64,000 nt of DNA from Neelides folsomi (taxonomy: Eukaryota; Arthropoda; Collembola; Neelipleona; Neelidae), in contig JAQGBZ010000189.1 in the NCBI GenBank assembly GCA_034687125.1, positions 1 to 64,000 on the forward strand, in the 5' to 3' direction. The position numbers were made by a program, and so were the translations under genes. Positions 1 to 9,774 of the stretch are shown here, piece by piece. Each line of letters starts with the position of its first letter. Positions within the stretch are counted from its first letter, which is position 1. Under the pieces are notes generated by a model. The model was not told where the DNA came from and made no database searches. It worked only from the letters and a program-made list of their open reading frames with translations.

Positions 1-396
1 GGTCGTAGAGTTCTACGAGTTCGTGGTCGAAGAGTTCTTGGACGAAGAGTTCTTGGTCGTCTTGTTCTACGCGTCCGGGGTTGAAGTGTTCGTGGACGTT
101 GAGTTCTACGCGTTCGTGGTCGTAGAGTTCTAGGCCGTAAAGTTCTTGGTCGTAGAGTTCTACGCGTTCTTGGTCGGAGCGTCCTTGGTCGTAGCGTTAC
201 GGGTCGGGCTGTTCTTGGCTGTAGCGTTCGTTGAGACCTTGGAGGAAATGTTCTACGAGCTTCAGTTGGTCGTGGTTGTTCAGTAGACCGTGTTACTGGT
301 TCTCCAGTCGATCGGGTTGGTGCTCGAGTTGTGCTAGGAGGAGGCTGTGTACTTTCGGTGACTCTTTCCGTAGGTCTTTCAGTTGTTGGATTAGCT
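1..396 (-). pseudogene. Degenerate tandem repeat with broken repetitive coding potential (window edge)
   Basis: Positions 1 to about 235 are imperfect copies of a 15-bp unit (plus strand ggtcgtagagttctt), often with a 9-bp partial unit (cgcgttcgt) making 24 bp. All units are multiples of three. On the minus strand one frame reads as a hydrophilic repeat rich in E, L, Y, D and Q (for example ELYDQELYGL), preceded by a helix-like part (QQLKDLRKES). That frame starts just after a plausible splice acceptor at 397-398. Two in-frame TAA codons, near 197-199 and 290-292, break it. Other genes here use TAA as stop, so code reassignment is not an explanation. It may be a decayed exon of a repetitive protein that continues beyond the window, or a minisatellite. 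One plus-strand frame is also largely open, so coding strand is uncertain. Confidence 0.4.
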
Positions 397-456
397 AAAT
401 ATGATTTGATTTTTAATAATACATCGGACGTTAATAAATATTTCTTGTTATAAATA

Positions 457-793
457 TTAATTAAATTTACATCCTCGCCGATAAGATCTGCACCAGGCTA
501 CTCTGAAAGCTGCACACCTGCATGTTCTGTTGTCAGTTGTATATGTTTTATTAAACCATTGTCCTTCACAGTTTTTTTCGTTTCCTAAATTAAAAAACAA
601 TTGCAGTTAGTTATTATATTAATAAATGTATAAACACATATTTAATACATAATATATTCATATATAGCTTACTAATAATGTGGAATGATCCCTCTTCCCA
701 GTCATCACTGTTGGTTGTTGTTTGGGCAAAATGCCCTTCTAGGAATAAAGCTAGAAAAACTATCGAAATGCTGATAATTATTTTGTCAAACAT
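457..793 (-). CDS. Small secreted cysteine-rich protein, two exons, 82 aa
   Basis: Exons 793-673 and 584-457 join in phase 1 with donor GTAAGC and an acceptor ending TTTAG. The ATG at 793 starts a typical signal peptide: a charged start (MFDK), a hydrophobic core IIISISIVFLALFL, and a likely cleavage near residue 23 (HFA|Q). The mature part is about 59 residues with five cysteines at 46, 62, 64, 72 and 79 (spacing C-x15-C-x-C-x7-C-x6-C), two N-glycosylation sequons (NKT at 52, NRT at 59) and a basic end (RSYRRGCKFN). No in-frame ATG lies upstream; the open frame beyond begins with TTG. A TATA box sits about 75 bp upstream of the ATG. I do not recognise the family. The odd cysteine count would allow a disulfide-linked dimer; this is inference. 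Exon model well supported by phase and open frame; function unknown. Confidence 0.66.
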
Positions 794-868
794 TTTGGCA
801 GTCCAAAATGTTAAATATTCCAATAAAACTTTTCAATTTGACATGGACTAAATATACCTGGGTCTTCC

Positions 869-876
869 CTTTTATA
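869..876 (-). promoter_or_regulatory. TATA box of the small secreted protein gene
   Basis: Minus strand reads TATAAAAG. A transcription start about 30 bp on would fall near 845, leaving a 5' leader of about 50 bp before the ATG at 793. A strong TATA box fits a highly or conditionally expressed secreted product. Confidence 0.55.
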
Positions 877-1876
877 CAATTTTAAAATTCACCTCAAAGA
901 CCTTTTACCCCGGAATATGACGTTTGTTTTTGAAAAGCAATTTTTCTATTCGCTTGTTCATATTATTATTAAATTTTTCCCAAATTGCGTTCCATTGAAA
1001 ATTGAATGAAGGCTATGTATAATCTTTTGTCTAGACCGGGCCTGACATTAAAAACAAATGTGTCAATAAGATTTTTAGAAACTTTAAAGTCATAAATTTA
1101 ATGCGTGATAGTTATCGTCAACATAGAATAATGAGGAGTGAAATATTTCTTAAAGCTTTTATTGAGAAACGGCTTGTTCCGGATGGGAAAGTTTACTTTG
1201 AAAGATGATTTAGAATTTTAGCAAAGAGGATTTTTTTTAAAATCGTTTGATGATGTCAATTTCAAATGGCGTATTTTTCATTGTCAAGCTTTTCAAAGAA
1301 TCCTTGTCATATTTGCATAGCTTGTTAAACTGTTTTATGTGACGAAAATACTCTAAATGGAAAGAAATTTGTATTGGGTAATAAATTAATTTTTATTTAA
1401 CATATTATTTATGATATTGTATTATGTATAATATAGTAAAAGCTAGTTTTACATCCACAGTTTAAACAAATTTCAAATTTTCATCAATTAATTGTAGCAT
1501 AGGAGGGATAATTTTGAATCGCAGGGTCCGAAATACCAGAATACCTAAAAGTTAATCACATACTGATACATATATCATTTATTCTCACACACCCGTTTAA
1601 TGTCTTTAACTTTAAGGACTTCTACGACAAGTAATAAAGTTATGAAATAATACTAGCTCGTGTAATGTTATGTAATGTATTTTATTCACAGGGTTAATAA
1701 TTCTTATATTCCTTCATACAAACATACAGCACATGCCTGTACATGTATTCTTTGACAAATGAAATTTTATCTAAAATGTATTTAGCACATAAAACTTTGC
1801 GTCAATAGATTTCATTTTCAGTGAGTTATATAAAAGCAAAATAGTATTTAATTACAAATGATTTAATTAGGTTTAT
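877..1876. other. AT-rich intergenic stretch, nothing recognised
   Basis: Upstream flank of the small secreted protein gene. I see no gene, RNA or clear repeat here. Confidence 0.5.
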
Positions 1877-2030
1877 TATAGTTCATTCACAAGCAACTTA
1901 CACTTGAGTTATAGAATGGCCCCTGCATCTGCATTATTAAAATTTTGTTACCAACTAAACTGAGAATTTTTTAATGCACATGATGGGCAAATGTATAACT
2001 CAAGTGCAAGTTACTCGTGAATGAACTATA
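1877..2030. mobile_element. Short MITE-like hairpin element with ~37-bp inverted ends
   Basis: Arms 1877-1913 and 1994-2030 are inverted copies (tatagttcattcac... and ...gtgaatgaactata) with about three mismatches in 37. The inner sequence also folds back, more loosely (gcccctgcatctgcatta against taatgcacatgatgggc). The ends allow a TA duplication (1877-1878 and 2029-2030). No coding content. Confidence 0.7.
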
Positions 2031-2409
2031 GTATATGTAATTTTTACAATATACCATATTTAGGATCAACATTATACCATATATAAATAATATAGGTATA
2101 ATGGGATGTGATATTTTAATTTGCGATATCTTATTTAAGAAAATGAAAGAAAATGTTGAATGTGCGAATTAATTAAAGGTACATCGAATCATTTAAAATA
2201 TCCTCTATTTATCTATGTAATTATGATTTTAAGATAGTGTTTATTTTTATTATATACATAGTATAGCTAGTGTAATGTACGATACTTACTATAAATACCA
2301 TATTTACAGATAGGTATGAGAATAACCAGAGCGTGATTTTTTGCTCAAGTAATCTTAAATATCAAACTAAAGATCACTTTTATGTCAAAATAGAATTATA
2401 CTATTAGTA

Positions 2410-3387
2410 CTATCAAGGAAATTGGTCTTTACACCTCATTCGGTTATACGTTTAATTGTAAATAACTTTTTTATTAACAATTATATTTAAACCAAAATTT
2501 AACGATATGTATATATATATATATATACAAACATCATTCCTGCCAAATATTTCTTTAATATGATTATTGGTTCACGAATTAAAAATAAAAGTTAAAAAAG
2601 GGAAAATGAATTTGATCTTTACACCCTTATGTTATAACATAGGAAGAGCTTCAACATGATCCCGAAATAAAGTACTTTAAAATTATGCATTTAATTGCTA
2701 AATTCACTTCAGTTGTATCTTTTAGAGTGTTACCGATAACATGAAATAAACTACACACGAAAAAAGCCTAAAATCAAAGTAATACACATGTAATAAAAAA
2801 GGAAATTAATACAATTTTGTATAAGATCAATAAGGTCCATTGAAGGTATGGTATACTTTGCTCTAAATATTTTATTGAACATCCTATATGAATCTGGTAG
2901 TCCTCAGCAATGCCATAAAGTCGAAAGAAATATTTAAAAATAAAGTATACCAAACCTTCAATAGACCTAGGAAGATCTATTATACAAAATTGTATTGTGC
3001 CATTTTTGATTACATGTGTATTACGTTGATTTTTGGTTTTTTCGTTGGTAGATTATTTCATGTTATTGAGAACACTCTAAACGGCAAAACTGAAGTGAAT
3101 TTAGCAATTAAATGCATAATTTTAAAGTACTTTATTTCGGAACCTTGTTAAAACTCTCCCTATGTTATAACATAGGAGTGTAAAGACCAAATTCCTCAGC
3201 ATTTTTCAAATTTTATTTTTAATTCGTGAACCAATAATCATATTAAAGAAATATTTGGTAGGTATGATGTTAGTACATATATAAACATGTAGTTAAAATT
3301 TGGTTTAAATATATTTGTTAATAAAAAAAAGTTATTTACAATTAAACGTAAAAACCAGAGGGGTGTAAACACCAATTTCCCTGATAG
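2410..3387. mobile_element. Large foldback element, ~460-bp inverted arms
   Basis: The left arm (2410 to about 2875) and right arm (about 2930 to 3387) are near-complementary over their whole length, roughly 85-90% by eye, with a loop of about 50 bp. Ends read ctatcaaggaaattgg and ccaatttccctgatag, flanked by TA on both sides (2408-2409, 3388-3389). Each arm holds a second internal copy of the terminal motif (ttgatctttacaccc near 2614; ggagtgtaaagacc near 3175) next to the palindrome tatgttataacata. The 87-residue open frame 2888-3151 lies in the right arm and is a by-product. Reads as a non-autonomous DNA-transposon derivative with TA target sites. Confidence 0.8.
2509..2527. repeat. (TA)n microsatellite in foldback left arm
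   Basis: About nine TA units. The matching place in the right arm (about 3276-3292) has only a short interrupted version, so the run expanded after the element formed. Confidence 0.75.
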
Positions 3388-3389
3388 TA

Positions 3390-4062
3390 TATACAAATAC
3401 ATTATAAGATTTACAATTTTCATCATTCAATTTAGATACGAAATTCAATAAATAAACATATAATACGTGTGTTTAATATATTATTCATAGAGAATAGTCT
3501 TTGTATGTATTAGAGCGTATTAAAATAATAAGACAAGATCAATGTTCGCATTCAAACTTGAAAAACATTTTACAAATTAATAGATGCTCACTCACTCATA
3601 GACATCACGAGTTAAACATAAGGTATAAGAATAAGAACTGAATATTAATTTAAAAACGTTATATTACTTATGAACTTTGATTAACACAACATCGTTTTCC
3701 GTTAGCTTCATTTAACACAATTAAAATTGGAGTTTAAAGCATTTGAATTTCTCAACTTGTTTTGTAGGTTTAAAAGCATTTTAGCAAATCCGCAACTCAC
3801 AATAAGTCAATATCGTAATTATAATAATATATCCCTTCTATAATATTGTTCTAGGATTTGGATAGGGTCCTGTATGGTTATACAGCAAATTACTTGGCCA
3901 GGTTCAAATATTATTGAGAGTGAGATTCAAACTCAAGTTGCAAAAATGTAAAAAGGCTAATAATCATTAAACTATATAATAGTAATTTCCATAAATTAAA
4001 TAATAATTAGATCTAATGAAAGAAATTCAATCTTAATAAATAATATTTATGTAAAGGCTCTA
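3390..4062. other. AT-rich intergenic stretch, nothing recognised
   Basis: Between the large foldback and the nested MITE cluster. No gene, RNA or repeat seen. Confidence 0.45.
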
Positions 4063-4064
4063 TA

Positions 4065-4277
4065 CAGCCCGTTTACTTTGTAGTGTTCTTTTTTAAATTC
4101 CTAATAATACTACTATAATACTAATTCCTTAGTTATTAGAAATTCAAAAAAGAACACTACAAAGTATTCCTTGGCCAAGTGCGAGAAGAGAAAACTTGGT
4201 TGGGGGGCTTCATTTCTTTTTCCTCACCCCAACCAAATTTTTCTCTTCTCGCACTTGGCCAAGGAGTAAATGGGCTG
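4065..4277. mobile_element. MITE with CAGCCC ends, interrupted by a second MITE
   Basis: Ends are cagcccgtttact and agtaaatgggctg with TA on each side (4063-4064, 4278-4279). Once the insertion at 4076-4164 is removed, the left arm continues as ccttggccaagtgcgagaag and matches the right arm (cttctcgcacttggccaagg). The arms then extend into ggttgggg / ccccaacc around a short T-rich loop (about 4208-4226). Confidence 0.8.
4076..4164. mobile_element. 89-bp MITE inserted in the arm of another MITE
   Basis: Ends ctttgtagtgttcttttt and aaaaagaacactacaaag are perfect inverted repeats for about 18 bp, continuing imperfectly inward. Flanked by TA at 4074-4075 and 4165-4166, as expected for a Tc1/mariner-type target duplication. 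It splits the left arm of the 4065-4277 element and so is younger. Confidence 0.82.
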
Positions 4278-4279
4278 TA

Positions 4280-4355
4280 CAGGGTGGGCCATAAGTATCT
4301 TTCCTTTTTAAATAAACAATCGTATAAAAAAGAAAGATACTTATGGCCCACTCTG
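4280..4355. mobile_element. 76-bp MITE with CAGGGTGGGCC ends
   Basis: Inverted ends cagggtgggccataagtat and atacttatggcccactctg, extending through tctttc, surround about 15 bp of loop. TA duplications lie at 4278-4279 and 4356-4357. The left TA is the same dinucleotide that ends the preceding MITE, so the two elements abut and share one TA. Confidence 0.8.
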
Positions 4356-4357
4356 TA

Positions 4358-4997
4358 CATCACTATGTTCATATCCAATTAAATCAGTTTTCCTTTGTAT
4401 GGCAATTAAATACGTCTTTATACTTGTAAGGTAGATCTAGTGGCTTTGTTGAGAAAATTAAAATAGGTTAAATCTAATTTAAAATTAATTATCTAATTAA
4501 TTGTCTATTTATACTTGAATCATTTATTTAAAATCAATTGGCATAATTTGTTAGAATCCTACTAACACTTTATAAATTGACTTTCTACACAACTTTTAAG
4601 AGCTCTCTTTATAAGCACAAGATGCATCAAAGAGGAAGATCGAAAATCTTTTTATACAAACTAACACACAATTTAAAATTTTTTGGAGATTATGTTTAAT
4701 ATATAAGGTGTATAATCTCCTACAGGTAAACATTAAAAAATTAGTCACATTTAGAGGGCTTTGTTTTAGATTAGTAATCCTTGATTACATTCTTAGGTAT
4801 ACAAACCTAAACCTAATTGTAAACCTTAAATCACAAATAAGCAAACTCACTTCATCTCATTCTCGTATATGTAGTTGAGAGAATATAATTATATAGCAAT
4901 TTCCTCAATGAAGAGCGCGTGATTGAAAGGACCTTAAAATTAGGCATTTTTCATGGACGAGTCAGTGCGTGTCTTGGAGTGATTTGAGTCCACTTCG
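4358..4997. other. 3' flank of AGFG, likely 3' UTR in part
   Basis: AT-rich DNA just beyond the AGFG stop. A minus-strand AATAAA is seen only far away (about 4525), so the polyadenylation site is not clear. No other feature seen. Confidence 0.35.
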
Positions 4998-7900
4998 TTA
5001 CAAGAAGGGATTATGCGGGTTGGAAGCGAAGGGCGGGGGAGAACCGAAAAATGGGTTAAACGTCGCTGATTTCTCAACACTGCGTTGTTGATTTGGAGGA
5101 GAGCCAAAGAGATTATTCTGATACTGCGGAGTCATTTGAAACGATGGGGGATGACTAGGGAACATTGAAGCTCCATTGTTCACTTTGCTCGCCGTTGGTC
5201 CGCCCCAGCCTGGAGAGAGAAAATTAATAGAAATGAGTCTTGGGTGTTTAATATTTAATTTGGCTTCAATTAAAATGAGATGAATGGTGAACCTGATTGA
5301 CTTCCACCAGTTCCACCAGAAAATGGGTTGCTCGGATTTGAATTCGAATTCAAGAAACTTGTGCCGTGGATTCCGTTCATTCCGCCTCCATTCATTCCTG
5401 CCCAGCCGTTGGTCGGGTTTGTGGGAGTTGAGTCTGAAAGAGTTGGTGAACAATTCGGTCAATTAGCCTGTTTCTCCATAGTTTATATGCTTATTATTTA
5501 TCAACTTCGGAGAGGTCATATTAATATCGATGCATTCGGATGAATTGTTAAAAGACACTTTGTCACGAAGCATTCTCAATAATGAATGGTATTTAATTTA
5601 AGGATAACTTATCAATTCCATATACCCATTCCATTCAAAATGAATTCATAAAGAGAGAATTAACAATTCGCTCATCTTTTGTTGCAAAATCAATATTAGA
5701 GTATATTAATAATAGCATTTTGCTTTTTGTTTTGTATCACAAAGTCACAAGTCACAATCTCACAATGTTGGTTATTTCAAGTGTTGAAATTCGGGGATTA
5801 AATACTTAGGTAATGTTTATATTTTATAAAGTACTTGTGTACAGGGTGGGCTCCTAAGCTTTCAGTATTTTCAATCGAGAATTACTTTTATGTTTATGAA
5901 CATATAATCATCAAAATTTGCTGAAATACTCTTAATATAACTTGTTATTAAAGGCTAAATTTTATTTTAGAATTGACCTCCGTTGACCGCTATGCAGGGC
6001 CTCAACCAAAAATTCAACAAATTATGAATTTTTACACATCTCAAAGGGGATTTCTTCAAAAACTTTCTATATTTAAATGCATTAATACTATATTATAAAA
6101 ACTTTAATTATAATCAGAAAATGGGGAACGTTTTGAAGATAAGAGCGAGCAGCCATTGTTTATGATGTGAAGGTGAAAGTAGGATTTTCTCCGACCGAGA
6201 GGTTGTCGTTTGTTCATGGTTTAAATAATTCAGGTTATGGCCTGCTAGATATAACATTAGCATAATCCCCATCTTCTTATTATAATTAAAGTTTTTATTA
6301 TATTAATATTCTTAAAGTTGCATTGCATTGAATGCATTGAATTATCGAAAGCTTTTGAAGAAATCCCCTTTGAGATGTGTAAAAATTCATAATTTGTTGA
6401 ATTTTTGGTTGTTGCCTTGCATTGAGGTCAACGGAGGTCAATTCTTAAAATAAAATTTAGCCTTTAATAACAAGTTATATTAAGAGTATTTCAGCAAATT
6501 TTGATGATTATATGTTCATAAACAAAAAAGTAATTCTCGATTGAAAATACTGAAAGCTTAGGGGCCTAACCTGGACTTATGAATGGCCAAATAAGTGTTA
6601 CTTATTGAATGTTGAATTAATTAAAGTTGCATTCAATATAAAATTTGACTACTAGGCCATTCAATTACTTCAATACAATTGTGAGCTTATATATTTAGTG
6701 TGCTAATGTACGTAAAATTGCTCTTCGTGTATCAATTAAGCAAATTAGTTATTTATTTATTCCTTTTGCCTATTTATGACTTGTTCAAGCTGTATCAACA
6801 CTGTGAAATAGTTTACATTCCGTTTCGTTCATACATAGAAATTGTAAATTGTACTTTTATTATTAGTTTTATTCAAAACTCAAATGTGTGCACAAGTCTA
6901 ATTCTTTCTCTGTTTGTCTAAAAGGGATTCTTGTATCTTGAATGCCTAGAGCTGTTAAAATGAGAGTGAATTTGAGTTTGAAGAGTCTCCTTGTTTAAAT
7001 ATTCATTTGTGCATTGGAGCTCGACCTACATTCTAGCATAGACCCAACAATGATTTAAAGAAGGATCATTGTCGAGGAAGTTTTAATGTCTGTTGGTACA
7101 AGGGAAGGATGCGAACCTTGAGAGAAAGGATTCTGATTAGGTGAGGTGGAGAACCATCCGGTTGACGCCGACGGACCACCGGAAGACGTCGACGATAATG
7201 CTGGAAGTGAAGCGGAGCTCGACATCCCTATCACGTTCGCTCCATTCATCTCACCAGCTGAGAAAAGAAAAAAAATTGTCAACCCCTGAGGACTAAATAT
7301 ACATGCTCATTTTTCTCGTCATTACTACACCTGATTTTATTTATGGACTGGCTTTGCATTATACATCTCTATTTCTCATTAGTGTCATTAGTCATTTGGT
7401 CATTAGGCAAATAAGATATAAATTCCTTACTTGGGTTTTGCTTGAAAAGGGAGTCGAGGTCTTTAAGTGCAGCGTAACGATCCTCGTTTCCTCCTGGATT
7501 CGGCGCTAAGATTTGAGCCGGTTGAGGAACGCTATTGTTGTTTCCTCCCTGCATATTTGGTTGTATGGGTTGTTGGTGATAATTTGAGTTCCTCATCCCC
7601 GTCCCGCCCGTTCCAACATTACTCGACCCGTTTTGCTTCCCCATGTTGAAATCCGAGGGAGGAGAATTGATCGCAGGAGTTGAGAAAAAATTGTCACAGT
7701 TTTTGAACGCATCGTCAAAGTCGGCAAAGTTGGAGACTGAGGAATTATCTCCGTTTCCATTTTCGGCCATTTCCCAAGGGGAAATTTGAAGATTTCCACT
7801 TTTCCCACCACCACTGGATTGCAAATTGTTGATGTAATTTATAGGAGTTTGAAACTTTGAATTTCCCATCGGAGACGAGGCATTGAAGAAAGTGAAGTCG

Positions 7901-9773
7901 GGCGTTGGGCCAAGGAGAGACGACAGCGGTTTGACATCTGGCATTGTGACCGAATTAACAAGTCGGTTGTTTCGGAGATTGTTCATAACCGGACTCGGAT
8001 TGTTTTGTGATGAGGATGAGGAAAGGGACGGGGACTTTTGGGCACTTGTTGATGCATTGCTGCTACTCAGGGACTCCAAGTCGCTGAAGTCGGATTTAGG
8101 GAGTTTGGACGGGTCGATGTAAAATCGTTTTTGCTCGTATTTTGCCGACATGAATGATTTGAGATGATTCACTCGTTCAGGGTCATTCTCTGGCCCAAGA
8201 TTGGAATCTTTTGCGCTGCAGGTGGCCAGCCAAACTCTCCTACAGTACTTTTAAATAGATGGGAAAGAACATTAGGTTAAATATTTAAACATGTACGTCA
8301 TTAAACTGACTATTAGACCTTATTTTATTGATGACTTTGGGAATCTTTTACTACAACTACTCCATTGACGTAAAAAGTGTATAAATTGATAAGGGAAGTC
8401 AGAGTCGGTCGAAATCAAGTGTTGAAAGGATGCATTTAATTAATTTTGTAGGAGAATAGTTCAAAATTTTGAGTAATGTGAATTCATGTAATTATTACCT
8501 CATTTCCTCTCGTTTTGAGTAGATCCATCTCTTCATTTGTAAAGCTGGCCATAGATATTGATTTGACCCTCTGTGGGGGTGTTAACCCTCGGCTGAAAAC
8601 CACAATGGACCAATTAGACAATGAATGAATACACGGATAACTTCAATAGTAACAGTCACCTCATAATTTTACATATTTATTATGACTTAAAAGGAGCTAT
8701 CATCTGAGCTTATCTTTTTATATCTCATCTTTTCAACTAGTTAACTATTTAGCTATCCATAATTTCTTATAATGATTAAAATCAGTCACATTATAGATCC
8801 CTAGTTATTTTACACTATGTCTATGAATGTCAAAGTTGTACTGATTTTAAATATTATTTTGAGTATTTTGGCCTTTGGATAATAATTATAATTAAAGCTT
8901 TTAATTAGCTTTCATTTATATTGTTTAAAGTTTTAAAAGTGAAAATTAATTCTGCATAATTACTTATGAATCATTTTTAATGACACATTTTCTAGTGACA
9001 CATTCTGATTGTTGATCATAATTCATAATAGCATAATTACGCAAAAATATTTTTACTGACTAAACATTTAAGTTATTTGTAAATAAACATAGGTAGGTAT
9101 ATCCTTTCTATCCTGTACATAATCCTATCGGTTATGACTTCGCCTTCAGTAGTTTCTTTACAGGACATTAACTAATTTTACATATTTGTTTGTCAGAGAA
9201 GGAGTGAGAGTTGAAAATTTCCATTTTGAGCTTTTCAAATTATTAATAATATATTTAATGAGTTTTTAAACACTCCTATATAGTCTGCCTAATTTTAAGA
9301 GAGTGCAAAACGGGTTGTTTATTTCGCAGATGCACTTTGAATGCTCCACTGGTCTTATTATTGAAAATTATTTATTGACAATTTAAAACAATTTTAGCCT
9401 TTCGATTAAGTTTCATTTTTTCGTATTAGTTTTCGAGGTCAGCGACTGTGTTATTTGATCTCTCTCCAAAATTCGAATTGCGTTTCGATTACAAATGAAG
9501 GAAGTTGTTGGATCAAGTGTCAATTAAGGACAACAAGTATTTGGAATTGAATAAATTGAAATGAATGGGAACTTACAGGAGTCCAGAACATGTCATACAG
9601 ACAAAGGATCCGATGGTGATGTTCACATATGTTGGCCCTCGTTGCCCACAATCAAAACAATGACGATTTGAAGGGAGCTGAGCAAGTTCTCGAAGAGTTT
9701 TCAAATTGGAATCTTCGGATATTTTCAACTTCCCAAATTTTCCATCCATCCCGCCTGTGACTCCTTTAATCAT
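4998..9773 (-). CDS. AGFG1: AGFG/Drongo-type ArfGAP with FG/NPF tail, 533 aa, six coding exons
   Basis: Coding exons: 9773-9577, 8592-8499, 8247-7431, 7257-7117, 5433-5293, 5209-4998; all phases agree. Residues about 25-140 form an ArfGAP domain with the zinc finger C39-x2-C42-x16-C59-x2-C62 and the likely catalytic arginine finger R67 (LLRGL). AGFG hallmarks RGPTYVNITIGSFVC and RVKSISM are present. The middle (about 140-370) is Ser/Asn/Gly-rich and disordered. The tail has four NPF motifs (412, 452, 515, 530), which bind EH-domain proteins such as Eps15, and ends HNPFL. The family acts as a clathrin/EH adaptor in cargo sorting. Exons 4 and 5 are each exactly 141 bp, phase 1-1, with weak GTTCRC donors. 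If the exon-4 donor is not used, translation stops at 7055, losing the last three NPF motifs. Human AGFG1 is similar in length. Family call firm; the paralogue symbol is by analogy. Confidence 0.9.
5842..6573. mobile_element. Foldback element in AGFG intron, ~285-bp inverted arms
   Basis: Left arm 5842 to about 6127 and right arm about 6265 to 6573 are inverted copies, highly similar over long stretches (for example caaaggggatttcttcaaaa near 6051 against its complement near 6351). The loop is about 140 bp. The left end is cagggtgggctcctaagc after a TA; the right end (gcttaggggcctaacctg) has drifted and lacks a clear TA. The end resembles the CAGGGTGGGCC MITE at 4280, suggesting one transposon family. 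It lies in the intron between the two 141-bp AGFG exons, so the pre-mRNA could form a long hairpin. Confidence 0.82.
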
Positions 9774-9774
9774 T

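Noticed and set aside
1-235. CRISPR-like array
   Set aside because: Units of 15 and 9 bp are contiguous without spacers, in a eukaryotic context; this is a tandem repeat.
614-823. Start 30 bp upstream for the small secreted protein
   Set aside because: The apparent first residue is TTG; the ATG at 793 begins directly at the signal peptide.
2888-3151. 87-residue open frame
   Set aside because: Lies wholly in the right arm of the foldback element; the left arm shows no matching conserved frame.
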